From JBBDWZ01 sp050732575 (GTDB lineage: Bacteria; Gemmatimonadota; Gemmatimonadetes; Longimicrobiales; RSA9): a stretch of DNA of 9,344 nucleotides. The DNA lies in NCBI GenBank assembly GCA_050732575.1, contig JBOHRF010000193.1:1-9344 (forward strand). The letters run 5' to 3'. The notes beneath the pieces are model-generated. The model was given only the letters and a program-made list of their open reading frames with translations. It was not told the origin of the DNA and ran no database searches. Positions 1 to 5,824 of the stretch are shown one piece after another (position 1 is the first letter of the stretch; every line of letters starts with the position of its first letter). Made by a program: the position numbers and the translations under genes.

Positions 1-141
1 TCTGCCAGCCACAACGCCCTCGGCGTCGGCGTGCAGCAGCGCCAGTCCGAACCCGAGATCGGGATGAATCGGCGACAGATCCTTCATCCATTTGAGCCGC
101 AGCTCGTCATCAAAGGCATACACACGACGCTGCCCGGCCAC
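1..141 (-). CDS. Possible partial reading frame at the left edge, propeller-like, uncertain
   Basis: A minus-strand frame is open from the left window edge to a possible GTG start at 141 (47 codons), and stays open further upstream without another usual start codon. Its translation includes RRVYAFDDELRLKWMKDL and a balanced, soluble-protein-like composition. That resembles one blade of a PQQ/beta-propeller-type protein (hydrophobic strand, YAFD, polar turn, W). It overlaps the last 58 nt of the membrane-protein ORF in a different frame, where that ORF's own translation looks poor. It could be the next gene downstream, or the continuation of the membrane protein after a frameshift near 140-165. 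No good ribosome binding site is visible before the GTG. The family guess is weak because fewer than 50 residues are visible. Confidence 0.35.
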   Translation of the reverse strand, partial: MAGQRRVYAFDDELRLKWMKDLSPIHPDLGFGLALLHADAEGVVAGR

Positions 142-476
142 GTAGATTCCAACACGGCGACCAGGAACAACGGTATACCATAATAAAGTGGCATGATGCT
201 GAAAAACGTGAACAACACGAGCGTCGCGGCATTCAGGCTGAGTGCAGCACCGGCGGCGAATCCCGCGCCGGGACGGAGCAGCAAGAGGACAAGGGCGTAC
301 GGCGAAGACAACAGTGCCCAATACAACACATCGGTCCAGCGCAGGACATCGGATGAATTCGACTCGAGCTTGCTGATCAGGAGTAGAATCAGAAGGAGCG
401 CGAAACAAAGCGCGGTCCAACGGCGCGTGCGAGCGACCACAGCGGATGGGGTGGGCTCGAGGCCGGGCGAGTTCAT
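84..476 (-). CDS. Small multi-pass membrane protein, function unknown, C-terminus doubtful
   Basis: This 130-residue ORF starts at an ATG (474-476) and ends at TGA. After a polar N-terminus it has four hydrophobic stretches at about residues 21-36, 50-67, 72-94 and 97-108, separated by short loops, so it is very likely an inner-membrane protein. No family is recognised. The last roughly 20 residues (after LFLVAVLE) are Cys/Met/Ser-rich and unlike a natural end, while another frame over the same bases looks better. The true protein may therefore be longer and frameshifted. No convincing Shine-Dalgarno lies before the start. It follows the Ig/LVIVD gene on the same strand by 95 nt, with a strong hairpin between, so it may be a separate transcript. 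Confidence 0.55.
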   Translation of the reverse strand: MNSPGLEPTPSAVVARTRRWTALCFALLLILLLISKLESNSSDVLRWTDVLYWALLSSPYALVLLLLRPGAGFAAGAALSLNAATLVLFTFFSIMPLYYGIPLFLVAVLESTWPGSVVCMPLMTSCGSNG

Positions 477-529
477 GCGCGACGGTCTGAAGGGAGCAGG
501 CGGATCATTTGCAAACGGAGGATGTCATT

Positions 530-552
530 CCCCCTCACCGAGGGTGAGGGGG
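530..552 (-). terminator. Strong hairpin between two minus-strand genes, candidate terminator
   Basis: CCCCCTCAC at 530-538 pairs perfectly with GTGAGGGGG at 544-552; one further C-G pair can close a 3-nt loop. It sits 20 nt past the stop codon of the Ig/LVIVD gene, as expected for an end-of-transcript hairpin. There is no T-run after it on the minus strand, so it is not a classic intrinsic terminator. It could instead act as a 3'-end stabiliser. Confidence 0.45.
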
Positions 553-571
553 AGTAACATCCTTCGTGTGA

Positions 572-2599
572 TCAGAACACCACTTTGGGCTGAAGCTTGG
601 CCGTCCACAGTCCCGAGTTGAAGTCGGTGAACAGCACGTGTCCTTTCCAGGGCATGGCGTTCATGACGAACGGCGCGTTGGCGGTGAAGCCTTTGGGATC
701 GTACGGCTTGAACACGGCGATCTCGCGCTTCTGATCGGCCAGGTTGCCCAGCAGCTCTCCCGAGACATCGACCAGTCGAACACCGCCATCGTAGTAGGCC
801 TGGTAGAGGATGTCATCCTCCACGATGATGTCGTGCGAGCCGTAGTCCTCCAGGTGGTAACGGGCCACGAAGCGCGGTTTCAAGGGGTCCGTGAAGTCCA
901 CGATCTTGGTGTAGCCGCCCGAGGTCTGGGCAATGCCGCCGCCTTCCGACATGGTGGCGCGATAGTTGGTGCCCTCCCAGACGCGGCCGGCGCGATTCAT
1001 TTCCTCATCGCCAATGAAGAGGTAAACCTTGCCCGTCTTCTTCTGGAAATACGGGAAGATCTCGTGGCCGCTGTTGACCGGGAACACGGTAATCAGCTTG
1101 GGCTTCTCGATGGAGCCGCCGTATTTGCCATTGCCCACATCGACGACGATCGTGCCCACACCACCCTGCGCCGAATAGGCGATACCGTCATTCACCCACA
1201 GATCATGCAGGCGGGCGTTGGGATGCCGGTATTCACTGACATACTTGGGATTGTAGATGTCCTTCACATCGATGATCACGTACTTCTGACCGCCCGATAC
1301 GGCGAACAAGTAGTCATTGGTCGCGAAGACATTGTGTACGCCGCCCGTCAGCTCCTGACTGAACGTGGACGCGACTTTGGGGTGCGCGGGATTGGCCAGG
1401 TCAAGGATGACTACGCCGTTCACGCGGTTGGATGCGCCTTCACGAGAGAGCACGCCATAACGGCCATCGGGTGAAACCGTGACGTCGTTGATGGTGCGCG
1501 CATCGACCTTGATGGAATCGGTTTTGACCGGGTTGTTCAGATCGGTAATGTCGAACACGATGCCGTAGCCATCGGCGCCCCAGGTGCCGACCAACACGTA
1601 GTCGCGACCGTCTTTGCCGGTCCAGGGCCACAAATCCGAAGTATGCGAGTTGGTGATCTGACCGCGACCGGCGACCGTAATGCGGCGCTTGACATCGCGG
1701 GTCTTCACTTCTACAACCGAGCGCGCCGTGGCATTGCCGACCTGGGCCAGAAGTGTGTAGCGACCAGGCTGGTTGGCGGCGAACAAGCCGTCTTCAATGA
1801 TGCCAGCACCACCGGGCGCAAACAGCGTGTCATCGGGGATGTAGGTGAAGCTCCAGGTGATGGGAGCGTCGGCCACGACGGCTCCGCCGGCGCGCTTAGG
1901 TATCGCGTTCAGGTGGATTACATCGCCCGTCCAAACGGTGGTTTCTTTGATACCCATTTCAATGCTGTTGACCGGGCTGGGCACGATGGTGTAGCGCTTC
2001 TGCGCGGTGACACCTTCGGCTTCCGCGCTAATGGTAACCGCGCCCGGCTGACGTGCGGTCACGGTCCCGAATTTGTCCACGGTCGCGATGGCCGGCGCGG
2101 AGCTGCGCCAGGTGGCAACCAGGCCCTTCCTGGGTGTCTCGTCCGCGTGCTGACCGGCCGCCTTGTGCCCTAACGTGACACCGGCATAGAGCCGGCCTGG
2201 ATCGGGCAGGATTTCCAGCTTGCTGAGTGCGGGCCAGGTAACAATGACCGGGATTTCCAGCGTGATCGGAGCGTTGCCCGCGCCCGGCGCCGTGGCAGTA
2301 ACCGTGAACGTCCCGGCTTCGCGCGCCAGGATCTGACCGTCGGTGACGGACACCGCGCGGCGCGGCCCACCGACGCGTACCGATGCGTCCGCGATCTCGT
2401 TACCCTGTGCATCATACGCCGTGACCTTGAAGGGCAGCGTTTCACCGGCCTTCATCACCAGGCGATTGGGCTCCGCGACCAGGCGCGCAACAGGACGCGT
2501 GGTTGTTTGCTGGGCGCTCAGGGTGACCGCGTGCGCACCCAGAATCAGGGCGATCGCAGTGCCGTGAACCACCAGGCGGACCGAGCGTGCAGTGTTCAT
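572..2599 (-). CDS. Exported protein with Ig-like (Big_2-type) domains and an LVIVD-repeat beta-propeller
   Basis: The 675-residue protein starts at the ATG at 2597-2599, preceded by GGGAG six bases upstream and followed directly by a signal peptide. An upstream in-frame ATG at 2698 would bury that signal peptide and is not preferred. Layout: signal peptide about 1-29 with likely cleavage in LSA|QQ; three Ig-like beta domains at about 38-122, 124-208 and 209-298, the second with the Big_2-like WRSSAPAIATVDKFGTVTA; then a C-terminal propeller at about 306-675. The propeller carries repeated LVIVD-type blades such as VVILDLANPAHPKVAS, YVIIDVKDIYNPKYVSEY and TKIVDFTDPLKPRFVARY, plus recurring His-containing blade starts (VHNVF, HDLWV, GHEIF, SHDII). 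LVIVD proteins are surface or periplasmic and mostly uncharacterised, with binding the usual guess. It is last of the four-gene run headed by the ECF sigma, 133 nt after its neighbour, which suggests it belongs to the same regulon. Confidence 0.85.
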   Translation of the reverse strand: MNTARSVRLVVHGTAIALILGAHAVTLSAQQTTTRPVARLVAEPNRLVMKAGETLPFKVTAYDAQGNEIADASVRVGGPRRAVSVTDGQILAREAGTFTVTATAPGAGNAPITLEIPVIVTWPALSKLEILPDPGRLYAGVTLGHKAAGQHADETPRKGLVATWRSSAPAIATVDKFGTVTARQPGAVTISAEAEGVTAQKRYTIVPSPVNSIEMGIKETTVWTGDVIHLNAIPKRAGGAVVADAPITWSFTYIPDDTLFAPGGAGIIEDGLFAANQPGRYTLLAQVGNATARSVVEVKTRDVKRRITVAGRGQITNSHTSDLWPWTGKDGRDYVLVGTWGADGYGIVFDITDLNNPVKTDSIKVDARTINDVTVSPDGRYGVLSREGASNRVNGVVILDLANPAHPKVASTFSQELTGGVHNVFATNDYLFAVSGGQKYVIIDVKDIYNPKYVSEYRHPNARLHDLWVNDGIAYSAQGGVGTIVVDVGNGKYGGSIEKPKLITVFPVNSGHEIFPYFQKKTGKVYLFIGDEEMNRAGRVWEGTNYRATMSEGGGIAQTSGGYTKIVDFTDPLKPRFVARYHLEDYGSHDIIVEDDILYQAYYDGGVRLVDVSGELLGNLADQKREIAVFKPYDPKGFTANAPFVMNAMPWKGHVLFTDFNSGLWTAKLQPKVVF

Positions 2600-2732
2600 G
2601 ATGCGCTCCCAAGTGGGCAGGGAAGGAATTGGCTCGAAAATGGAGTGAAGCCCCTCGATGATGAGACCGGGCAGCGCACCCGCGCAAGGCGGACACACAG
2701 TGTTACTCAGGGGGCCAAGGCCACTCCAGCTG
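2600..2732. other. Intergenic spacer within the minus-strand run
   Basis: This 133-bp gap separates the exported unknown protein from the Ig/LVIVD gene. Apart from the ribosome binding site of the latter (GGGAG, about 2606-2610 on the minus strand) I see no clear promoter, no terminator with a T-run and no long repeat. The only symmetry is a short GGCC-TT-GGCC just past the upstream stop codon. The two genes may be co-transcribed, but a separate promoter cannot be excluded. Confidence 0.4.
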
Positions 2733-3944
2733 CTAGCGTGCTCGGGGCGGGCAGTTAGTCACAATCCGAATGTCGATGGGTGGACCCGCTCCGCCAGCAG
2801 GTGCGTTTGCAGGCACCGGGCAAAACGAATTGTAGTCGCCCGTCTCCACGATTACGCCCCAATCGCCGCTGAAGGGCAGACCATTGAAGCGGTCCGTGCT
2901 CTCGCCGGGCGCCAGTCGTACCGTGATGCCGCGGTGGGTGATCAATACAGGCTGCGCCCCGTGATTGGTTACGGAACGCGGTTTGATGCGATCGCTGGCT
3001 CGGGCCGGCGGAATGGCCATGCTGGTGAGCGAAAGGCGGCCCGCACACGATGCACTGGGACGTCGAAGCTCGTGCACCATTTCGAGTGCGTGCACGGACA
3101 ATGTGTCGACCGCAACGCTGCCGTCCGGTCGCGTGCGGCGGACCTCTTCGGTGGTGCGCGCCAACATGGGTGTGGCTTCGTTGCCAAAACGCAGGATCAC
3201 GGTGTCGCCAGGACACGCCCATCCAGGTTGCAGACTCAGGGACGGATGGGGCGCCGGTGCTGCGGGCGGCGCCGCTGCCCAATCGCGCGTCATTACCACG
3301 AAGTGCGCGGTCGCACGGCCCTCCTGAGCCAGCGTCATGTCACCATTTGGCAACCCGCTGTTGGCCATTTTTTCGCGCGTCATGTAGGGAGCGTAATACA
3401 TGAGATGCGGGAACCACGCTCCAACGCGCCGCCCATTCGCGCCCGCGTAGAGGACCTGCTGGCGTGACATCATGTAGGCAATAGCCAGCGAGCGCGGTGG
3501 CGAGAATTGACCCTGACGAAAGCCGGCATCGATGCGCGCGCTGACGGAGTCCTCAGGCAGCCCACGCTCGCGCATCCGTTGCTCCTCCAGCTCAACCGGC
3601 AGGATCGTGCGTGCAGCCTCCGGATCGAAACAGATCGGATACAGACTCTCCGGATGATCGCGCGATACCATGCAGGCCGCGCCATTCGTGCCCTCCACGA
3701 CTTTCACGTGACCACCTCGCCGCAGTACGTAAATCGCGGCGGCGCCACTCAACTCCAGGGGCGCAGCGCTGCGGGCCAGCACAATCTCTTCCTGGTCGGG
3801 AAGCAGTTTCGGCAGATGCTGCGCGCTTGCGAGCGCAGGGGCGAGAGCGAAAGCGAGGGCGAGGGCGACGCGCGATAGGGGTGCCGGCCGGGCCGATCGC
3901 CTCCCGCATGCCACACCGGGTCCCGGTCCTGAGGCGGACTTCAT
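2733..3944 (-). CDS. Exported two-part protein of unknown function
   Basis: This 403-residue protein has an N-terminal signal peptide: Arg-rich start, hydrophobic Ala/Leu core at about 23-39, and likely cleavage ALASA|QH at 41/42. The first half (about 42-225) contains conspicuous clusters: two Cys in ACMVSRDHPESLYPICFD, an acidic/Arg helix around VELEEQRMRERGLPEDS, and FPHLMYYAPYMT. Together these resemble a conserved exported protein family without assigned function. A Pro/Ala hinge at about 222-232 leads to a second, beta-rich part (about 233-403) with three further Cys, possibly disulphide-forming. The start ATG overlaps the anti-sigma stop as ATGA and has no strong Shine-Dalgarno, so translation is probably coupled. 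Being in the sigma/anti-sigma operon, it is likely an envelope-stress or surface function, which is inference only. Confidence 0.75.
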   Translation of the reverse strand: MKSASGPGPGVACGRRSARPAPLSRVALALAFALAPALASAQHLPKLLPDQEEIVLARSAAPLELSGAAAIYVLRRGGHVKVVEGTNGAACMVSRDHPESLYPICFDPEAARTILPVELEEQRMRERGLPEDSVSARIDAGFRQGQFSPPRSLAIAYMMSRQQVLYAGANGRRVGAWFPHLMYYAPYMTREKMANSGLPNGDMTLAQEGRATAHFVVMTRDWAAAPPAAPAPHPSLSLQPGWACPGDTVILRFGNEATPMLARTTEEVRRTRPDGSVAVDTLSVHALEMVHELRRPSASCAGRLSLTSMAIPPARASDRIKPRSVTNHGAQPVLITHRGITVRLAPGESTDRFNGLPFSGDWGVIVETGDYNSFCPVPANAPAGGAGPPIDIRIVTNCPPRAR

Positions 3945-4621
3945 GGGGTTGTGCTTTCGATGGCGCGCACTTCAATGGTGCCGCCGTACTTGAGGTGGGG
4001 GCTGTGGCGCGCCAGCGTGAGTGCCTCTTCATAATCGCGCGCGCGAATCACGAAGTAGCCAGACACCACGTCTGCACTAACGACGGGTGCGGTTGCACCT
4101 TCGGGTGCCAGCCACCGGCCCGCATCATCCCGCAACTTCTCCGCTGAAATCAACCGGCCGTCAGAGCGCAATGTATTCGCCCAATCGCGATACTCGCCGA
4201 TGATTGCATTCAGCTGCTCGGCAGTGTACGGCCGAGGACCCGATGGCGGTGCTTCATGCAGCAGCAAGAGGAACATGCCATCCGATGGTAGAGCTGGCTG
4301 GGCACGCGGCTGCACGGCATAGCCGGCTACGCCGCCCATCAGCAGACTGGCGAGCAGCGCGGCGATCAGATGCGTTTTGCGCATGGGGACCTTTCCGGGT
4401 GCAGATTGCGATTGCGCCCATTGCCATATTTCCTGGGCAGCTGGGAGAGCGGGCTCGGGCACGGTGATGCGCCCGAGATCGCGCCACAGCTGCGACACGT
4501 CGTTCTGTTCGGTGCGGCACGTGACACATGCGCGCAGATGTCGCTGCACCTCCGCCGGCGGTTGTGCACCCGCCACCAGCGCATCCAGCACGGCTTCACG
4601 CGCGGTTCGACACTCGCTCAT
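3941..4621 (-). CDS. Membrane-anchored zinc-finger anti-sigma factor with a YCII-like C-terminal domain
   Basis: The 226-residue protein begins with an anti-sigma zinc-finger domain: C4 and H28-x3-C32-x2-C35 (HLRACVTC) are the expected zinc ligands. Such domains bind and inhibit the cognate ECF sigma factor in the cytoplasm. One membrane segment follows at about 84-103. The part beyond it (about 116-222) matches the YCII/DGPF-type fold: an MFLLLLHE strand, a helix around TAEQLNAIIGEYRDWANTL, DGRLISAEKL, then SGYFVIRARDYEEALTLA and YGGTIEVRAI. The usual DGPF motif is not preserved. Its start overlaps the sigma gene by 26 nt and has GAGG six bases upstream; its stop overlaps the next gene by ATGA. 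The zinc-finger role is well supported. The YCII assignment rests on pattern likeness, and its job as an extracytoplasmic sensor is inferred. Confidence 0.85.
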   Translation of the reverse strand: MSECRTAREAVLDALVAGAQPPAEVQRHLRACVTCRTEQNDVSQLWRDLGRITVPEPALPAAQEIWQWAQSQSAPGKVPMRKTHLIAALLASLLMGGVAGYAVQPRAQPALPSDGMFLLLLHEAPPSGPRPYTAEQLNAIIGEYRDWANTLRSDGRLISAEKLRDDAGRWLAPEGATAPVVSADVVSGYFVIRARDYEEALTLARHSPHLKYGGTIEVRAIESTTP

Positions 4622-5159
4622 CTTTGGCCTCGAGCTGGTGTACGATCTGCTTCAACTCCAACAACGCCCTGTGCACGCGCACACGCGCCGCGCCTGCCGA
4701 ACAATTCAGCACCTCCGCCAACTCCTCGTAGGGCAGGTCGTGAAAGCGACTCAGGACGATGACTTCGCGACGGTCAGGCGGCAGCGCGGCCAGGGCACGC
4801 TCCAGAAGTCGATGTCGCCCATCGTTCTCGACCGCCGAGCTCGATTCAAACACCTGCGCGTCGACCGTGGTGATCCGTCGCACCCGCTTCAGGTGGTCAA
4901 AACAAACATTCCGTGCTATGCGGTACAGCCAGGTGCTGAAACGCGCGCCACCCCGGAACGTCTTGCCCAAGCGCAGCACCCGGATGAATGTGTCCTGTAC
5001 CAGATCATCGGCCGCGAACGGATCACACGTAATGCGCGCACACAGGGCATGTACGCGCGCGCAGTGGCGGCGAAACAGCACGTCGAATGCGCTGCCATCA
5101 CCGGCACACACCTGCCGCATCAACAGTTCATCGGGTTCCGCCGGCAACCCATCCTCCAT
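4596..5159 (-). CDS. ECF-family RNA polymerase sigma factor
   Basis: The 187-residue protein has the two-domain ECF layout. Region 2 lies at about 25-92, with ADDLVQDTFIRV (region 2.2, core polymerase binding) and FSTWLYRIARNVCFDHLKR (2.3/2.4, promoter melting and -10 contact). Region 4 lies at about 117-171, with LPPDRREVIVLSRFHDLPYEE and a helix-turn-helix LAEVLNCSAGAARVRVHRAL that reads the -35 element. There is no C-terminal extension beyond about 16 residues, so it is a plain ECF sigma rather than one with an added regulatory domain. An AGGG motif seven bases before the ATG serves as ribosome binding site. The anti-sigma gene overlaps its 3' end, the standard arrangement for a sigma held inactive at the membrane. 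Autoregulation is plausible from the promoter-like motif at 5200-5225. Confidence 0.93.
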   Translation of the reverse strand: MEDGLPAEPDELLMRQVCAGDGSAFDVLFRRHCARVHALCARITCDPFAADDLVQDTFIRVLRLGKTFRGGARFSTWLYRIARNVCFDHLKRVRRITTVDAQVFESSSAVENDGRHRLLERALAALPPDRREVIVLSRFHDLPYEELAEVLNCSAGAARVRVHRALLELKQIVHQLEAKDERVSNRA

Positions 5160-5199
5160 TGGTTCGCCCTATTGGACCGACCAGAGCGGGCCATTGTTA

Positions 5200-5225
5200 C
5201 GGACCGCCTTTCACTTCCGAGGTTC
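5200..5225 (-). promoter_or_regulatory. Candidate ECF-type promoter for the sigma operon
   Basis: Read on the minus strand, GAACCT (5225-5220), a 16-base spacer and TCCG (5203-5200) resemble RpoE-like ECF promoters (GAACTT-N16-TCTGA). A start point about 7 bases on would give a leader of roughly 30-35 nt before the sigma ATG at 5159, a sensible distance. The motif lies wholly in one arm of the 36-bp inverted repeat. Motif matching by eye only. Confidence 0.4.
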
Positions 5226-5305
5226 TGGCCGTTCCGGCCATGACGGCGAGGCCAGGGGGACGAGTCTGTCCTCGATGGCCGTACCGCCCATGCGTGGAAC
5301 GGCCA

Positions 5306-5331
5306 GAACCTCGGAAGTGAAAGGCGGTCCG
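5306..5331 (+). promoter_or_regulatory. Candidate ECF-type promoter facing the BlaI operon
   Basis: The same pattern as in the other arm, now on the plus strand: GAACCT (5306-5311), 16 bases, TCCG (5328-5331). Transcription from it would begin near 5338, just before the sigma-70-like -35 box, giving a leader of about 100 nt to the BlaI-family gene. If functional, it would place this operon under the neighbouring ECF sigma. Confidence 0.35.
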
Positions 5332-5341
5332 CACAAAGCTC

Positions 5342-5369
5342 TTGACAAACGGTCAGCCCATGCTAGAAT
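5342..5369 (+). promoter_or_regulatory. Sigma-70-like promoter for the BlaI operon
   Basis: TTGACA (5342-5347) is a perfect -35 consensus, and TAGAAT (5364-5369) matches the -10 consensus at five of six bases, with a 16-base spacer. It lies about 70 bases upstream of the BlaI-family start codon, and the -10 box overlaps an operator-like motif. Confidence 0.7.
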
Positions 5370-5386
5370 TCCAGCACATGCTGGAA
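5354..5386 (+). promoter_or_regulatory. Tandem operator-like motifs, probable autorepression site
   Basis: CAGCCCATGCTAGAA (5354-5368) and CAGCACATGCTGGAA (5372-5386) agree at 13 of 15 bases and are offset by 18 bp. The second lies in a dyad, TTCCAGCA-CA-TGCTGGAA (5369-5386), with perfect 8-bp arms. The pair covers the promoter spacer, the -10 box and the likely start point, where a dimeric BlaI-family repressor would block transcription. The sequence does not match the TACA/TGTA operators of staphylococcal BlaI, so the assignment is by position and symmetry. Confidence 0.55.
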
Positions 5387-5438
5387 AAACAGCAGGACCG
5401 CCGATGCGGGCGGGTCAGGGCCGTCAGGAGAAAAGGGA

Positions 5439-5822
5439 ATGACCAAATTACTGCAGCTGAGCAAACGAGAGCGCCAGATCATGGACGTGCTCTACCAGAT
5501 GGGAGAGTCGACCGTGGGCGAGGTGCTGGATCGGATCGCGGATCCACCGAGCTATTCGGCGGTGCGGGCCACGATGCGCGTGCTGGAAGAGAAGGGCGTA
5601 GTGAAGCACAAGCAGGACGGTCCCCGTTACGTCTATGTGCCGACCGTCCCGCAGGACACGGCCAAAGCTGCCGCGTTGAACCACTTGCTGGGGACGTTCT
5701 TCAACGGCTCGGTGGAGGCGGCGGTGATGGCGTTGGTGCAGCTGGATGAGGCGAAGTTATCCGCAAACGACCTGGACCGGCTCGCGGCCAAGATTCGCGA
5801 GGCGGAGCAAGAGGGAAGGTAA
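5439..5822 (+). CDS. BlaI/MecI-family transcriptional repressor
   Basis: The 127-residue protein has the usual family length. Residues about 5-70 form a winged helix: LSKRERQIMDVLYQMGES, then STVGEVLDRI and the recognition region SYSAVRATMRVLEEKGVV, with wing HKQDGPRYVYVP. The remaining helical part (about 75-127), including LLGTFFNGSVEAAVMALV, matches the family's dimerisation region, where partner-triggered proteolysis inactivates the repressor in the staphylococcal systems. AGGAG lies eight bases before the ATG. The M56 protease gene begins two bases after its stop, the classic repressor-sensor pairing. The tandem dyads over its own promoter suggest autoregulation. Its targets need not be beta-lactamases: no beta-lactamase or penicillin-binding protein gene is present in this window. 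Confidence 0.92.
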   Translation: MTKLLQLSKRERQIMDVLYQMGESTVGEVLDRIADPPSYSAVRATMRVLEEKGVVKHKQDGPRYVYVPTVPQDTAKAAALNHLLGTFFNGSVEAAVMALVQLDEAKLSANDLDRLAAKIREAEQEGR

Positions 5823-5824
5823 GC

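Larger units (their letters stand above)
5200..5331. repeat. Perfect 36-bp inverted repeat with a 60-nt loop
   Basis: Bases 5200-5235 are the exact reverse complement of 5296-5331. The loop (5236-5295) can extend the stem: GGCCAT (5236-5241) with ATGGCC (5275-5280) and CGAGG (5247-5251) with CCTCG (5270-5274), so the whole 132 nt could fold into one long hairpin. No clear target-site duplication flanks it and it carries no transposase. It lies between two divergent operons. It could be a MITE-like element, a duplicated and inverted promoter/operator, or a structured regulatory element. Confidence 0.9.
5160..5438. other. Divergent intergenic control region
   Basis: This 279-bp region separates the ECF sigma operon (leftward) from the BlaI-family operon (rightward). 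From left to right it holds the sigma ribosome binding site, the left inverted-repeat arm with its outward ECF-like promoter, the 60-nt loop, the right arm with the mirrored promoter, the sigma-70-like promoter with tandem operator motifs, a leader of about 55-65 nt, and the AGGAG site of the repressor gene. It is the only sizeable non-coding stretch in the window. Confidence 0.8.

Noticed and set aside
638..1474. Long plus-strand open frame opposite the LVIVD propeller gene
   Set aside because: It is antisense to a gene with signal peptide, ribosome binding site and recognisable repeats. Its translation shows no domain, and such shadows are common at high GC.
2600..2698. Upstream ATG at 2698 as start of the Ig/LVIVD protein
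   Set aside because: It would add 33 residues before a good signal peptide; the ATG at 2599 has GGGAG at the right distance.
2658..3467. Plus-strand open frame of 269 codons opposite the exported unknown protein
   Set aside because: Arg/Cys/His-rich shadow composition with no domain or ribosome binding site, whereas the opposite strand has a signal peptide and coupled start.
4377..5243. Plus-strand open frame of 288 codons opposite the sigma and anti-sigma genes
   Set aside because: The minus strand clearly encodes ECF sigma regions 2 and 4 and a zinc-finger anti-sigma domain; the plus frame lacks any recognisable feature.
5200..5331. Integron attC site or insertion sequence
   Set aside because: The ends do not show the attC GTTRRRY/RYYYAAC boxes, there is no transposase or integrase, and no target duplication is visible. 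A MITE remains possible but unproven.
5379..5438. Leader peptide from the ATG at 5379, ahead of the BlaI-family gene
   Set aside because: The frame runs on into the repressor gene out of phase, has no ribosome binding site of its own and no attenuation-like stop or codon run.
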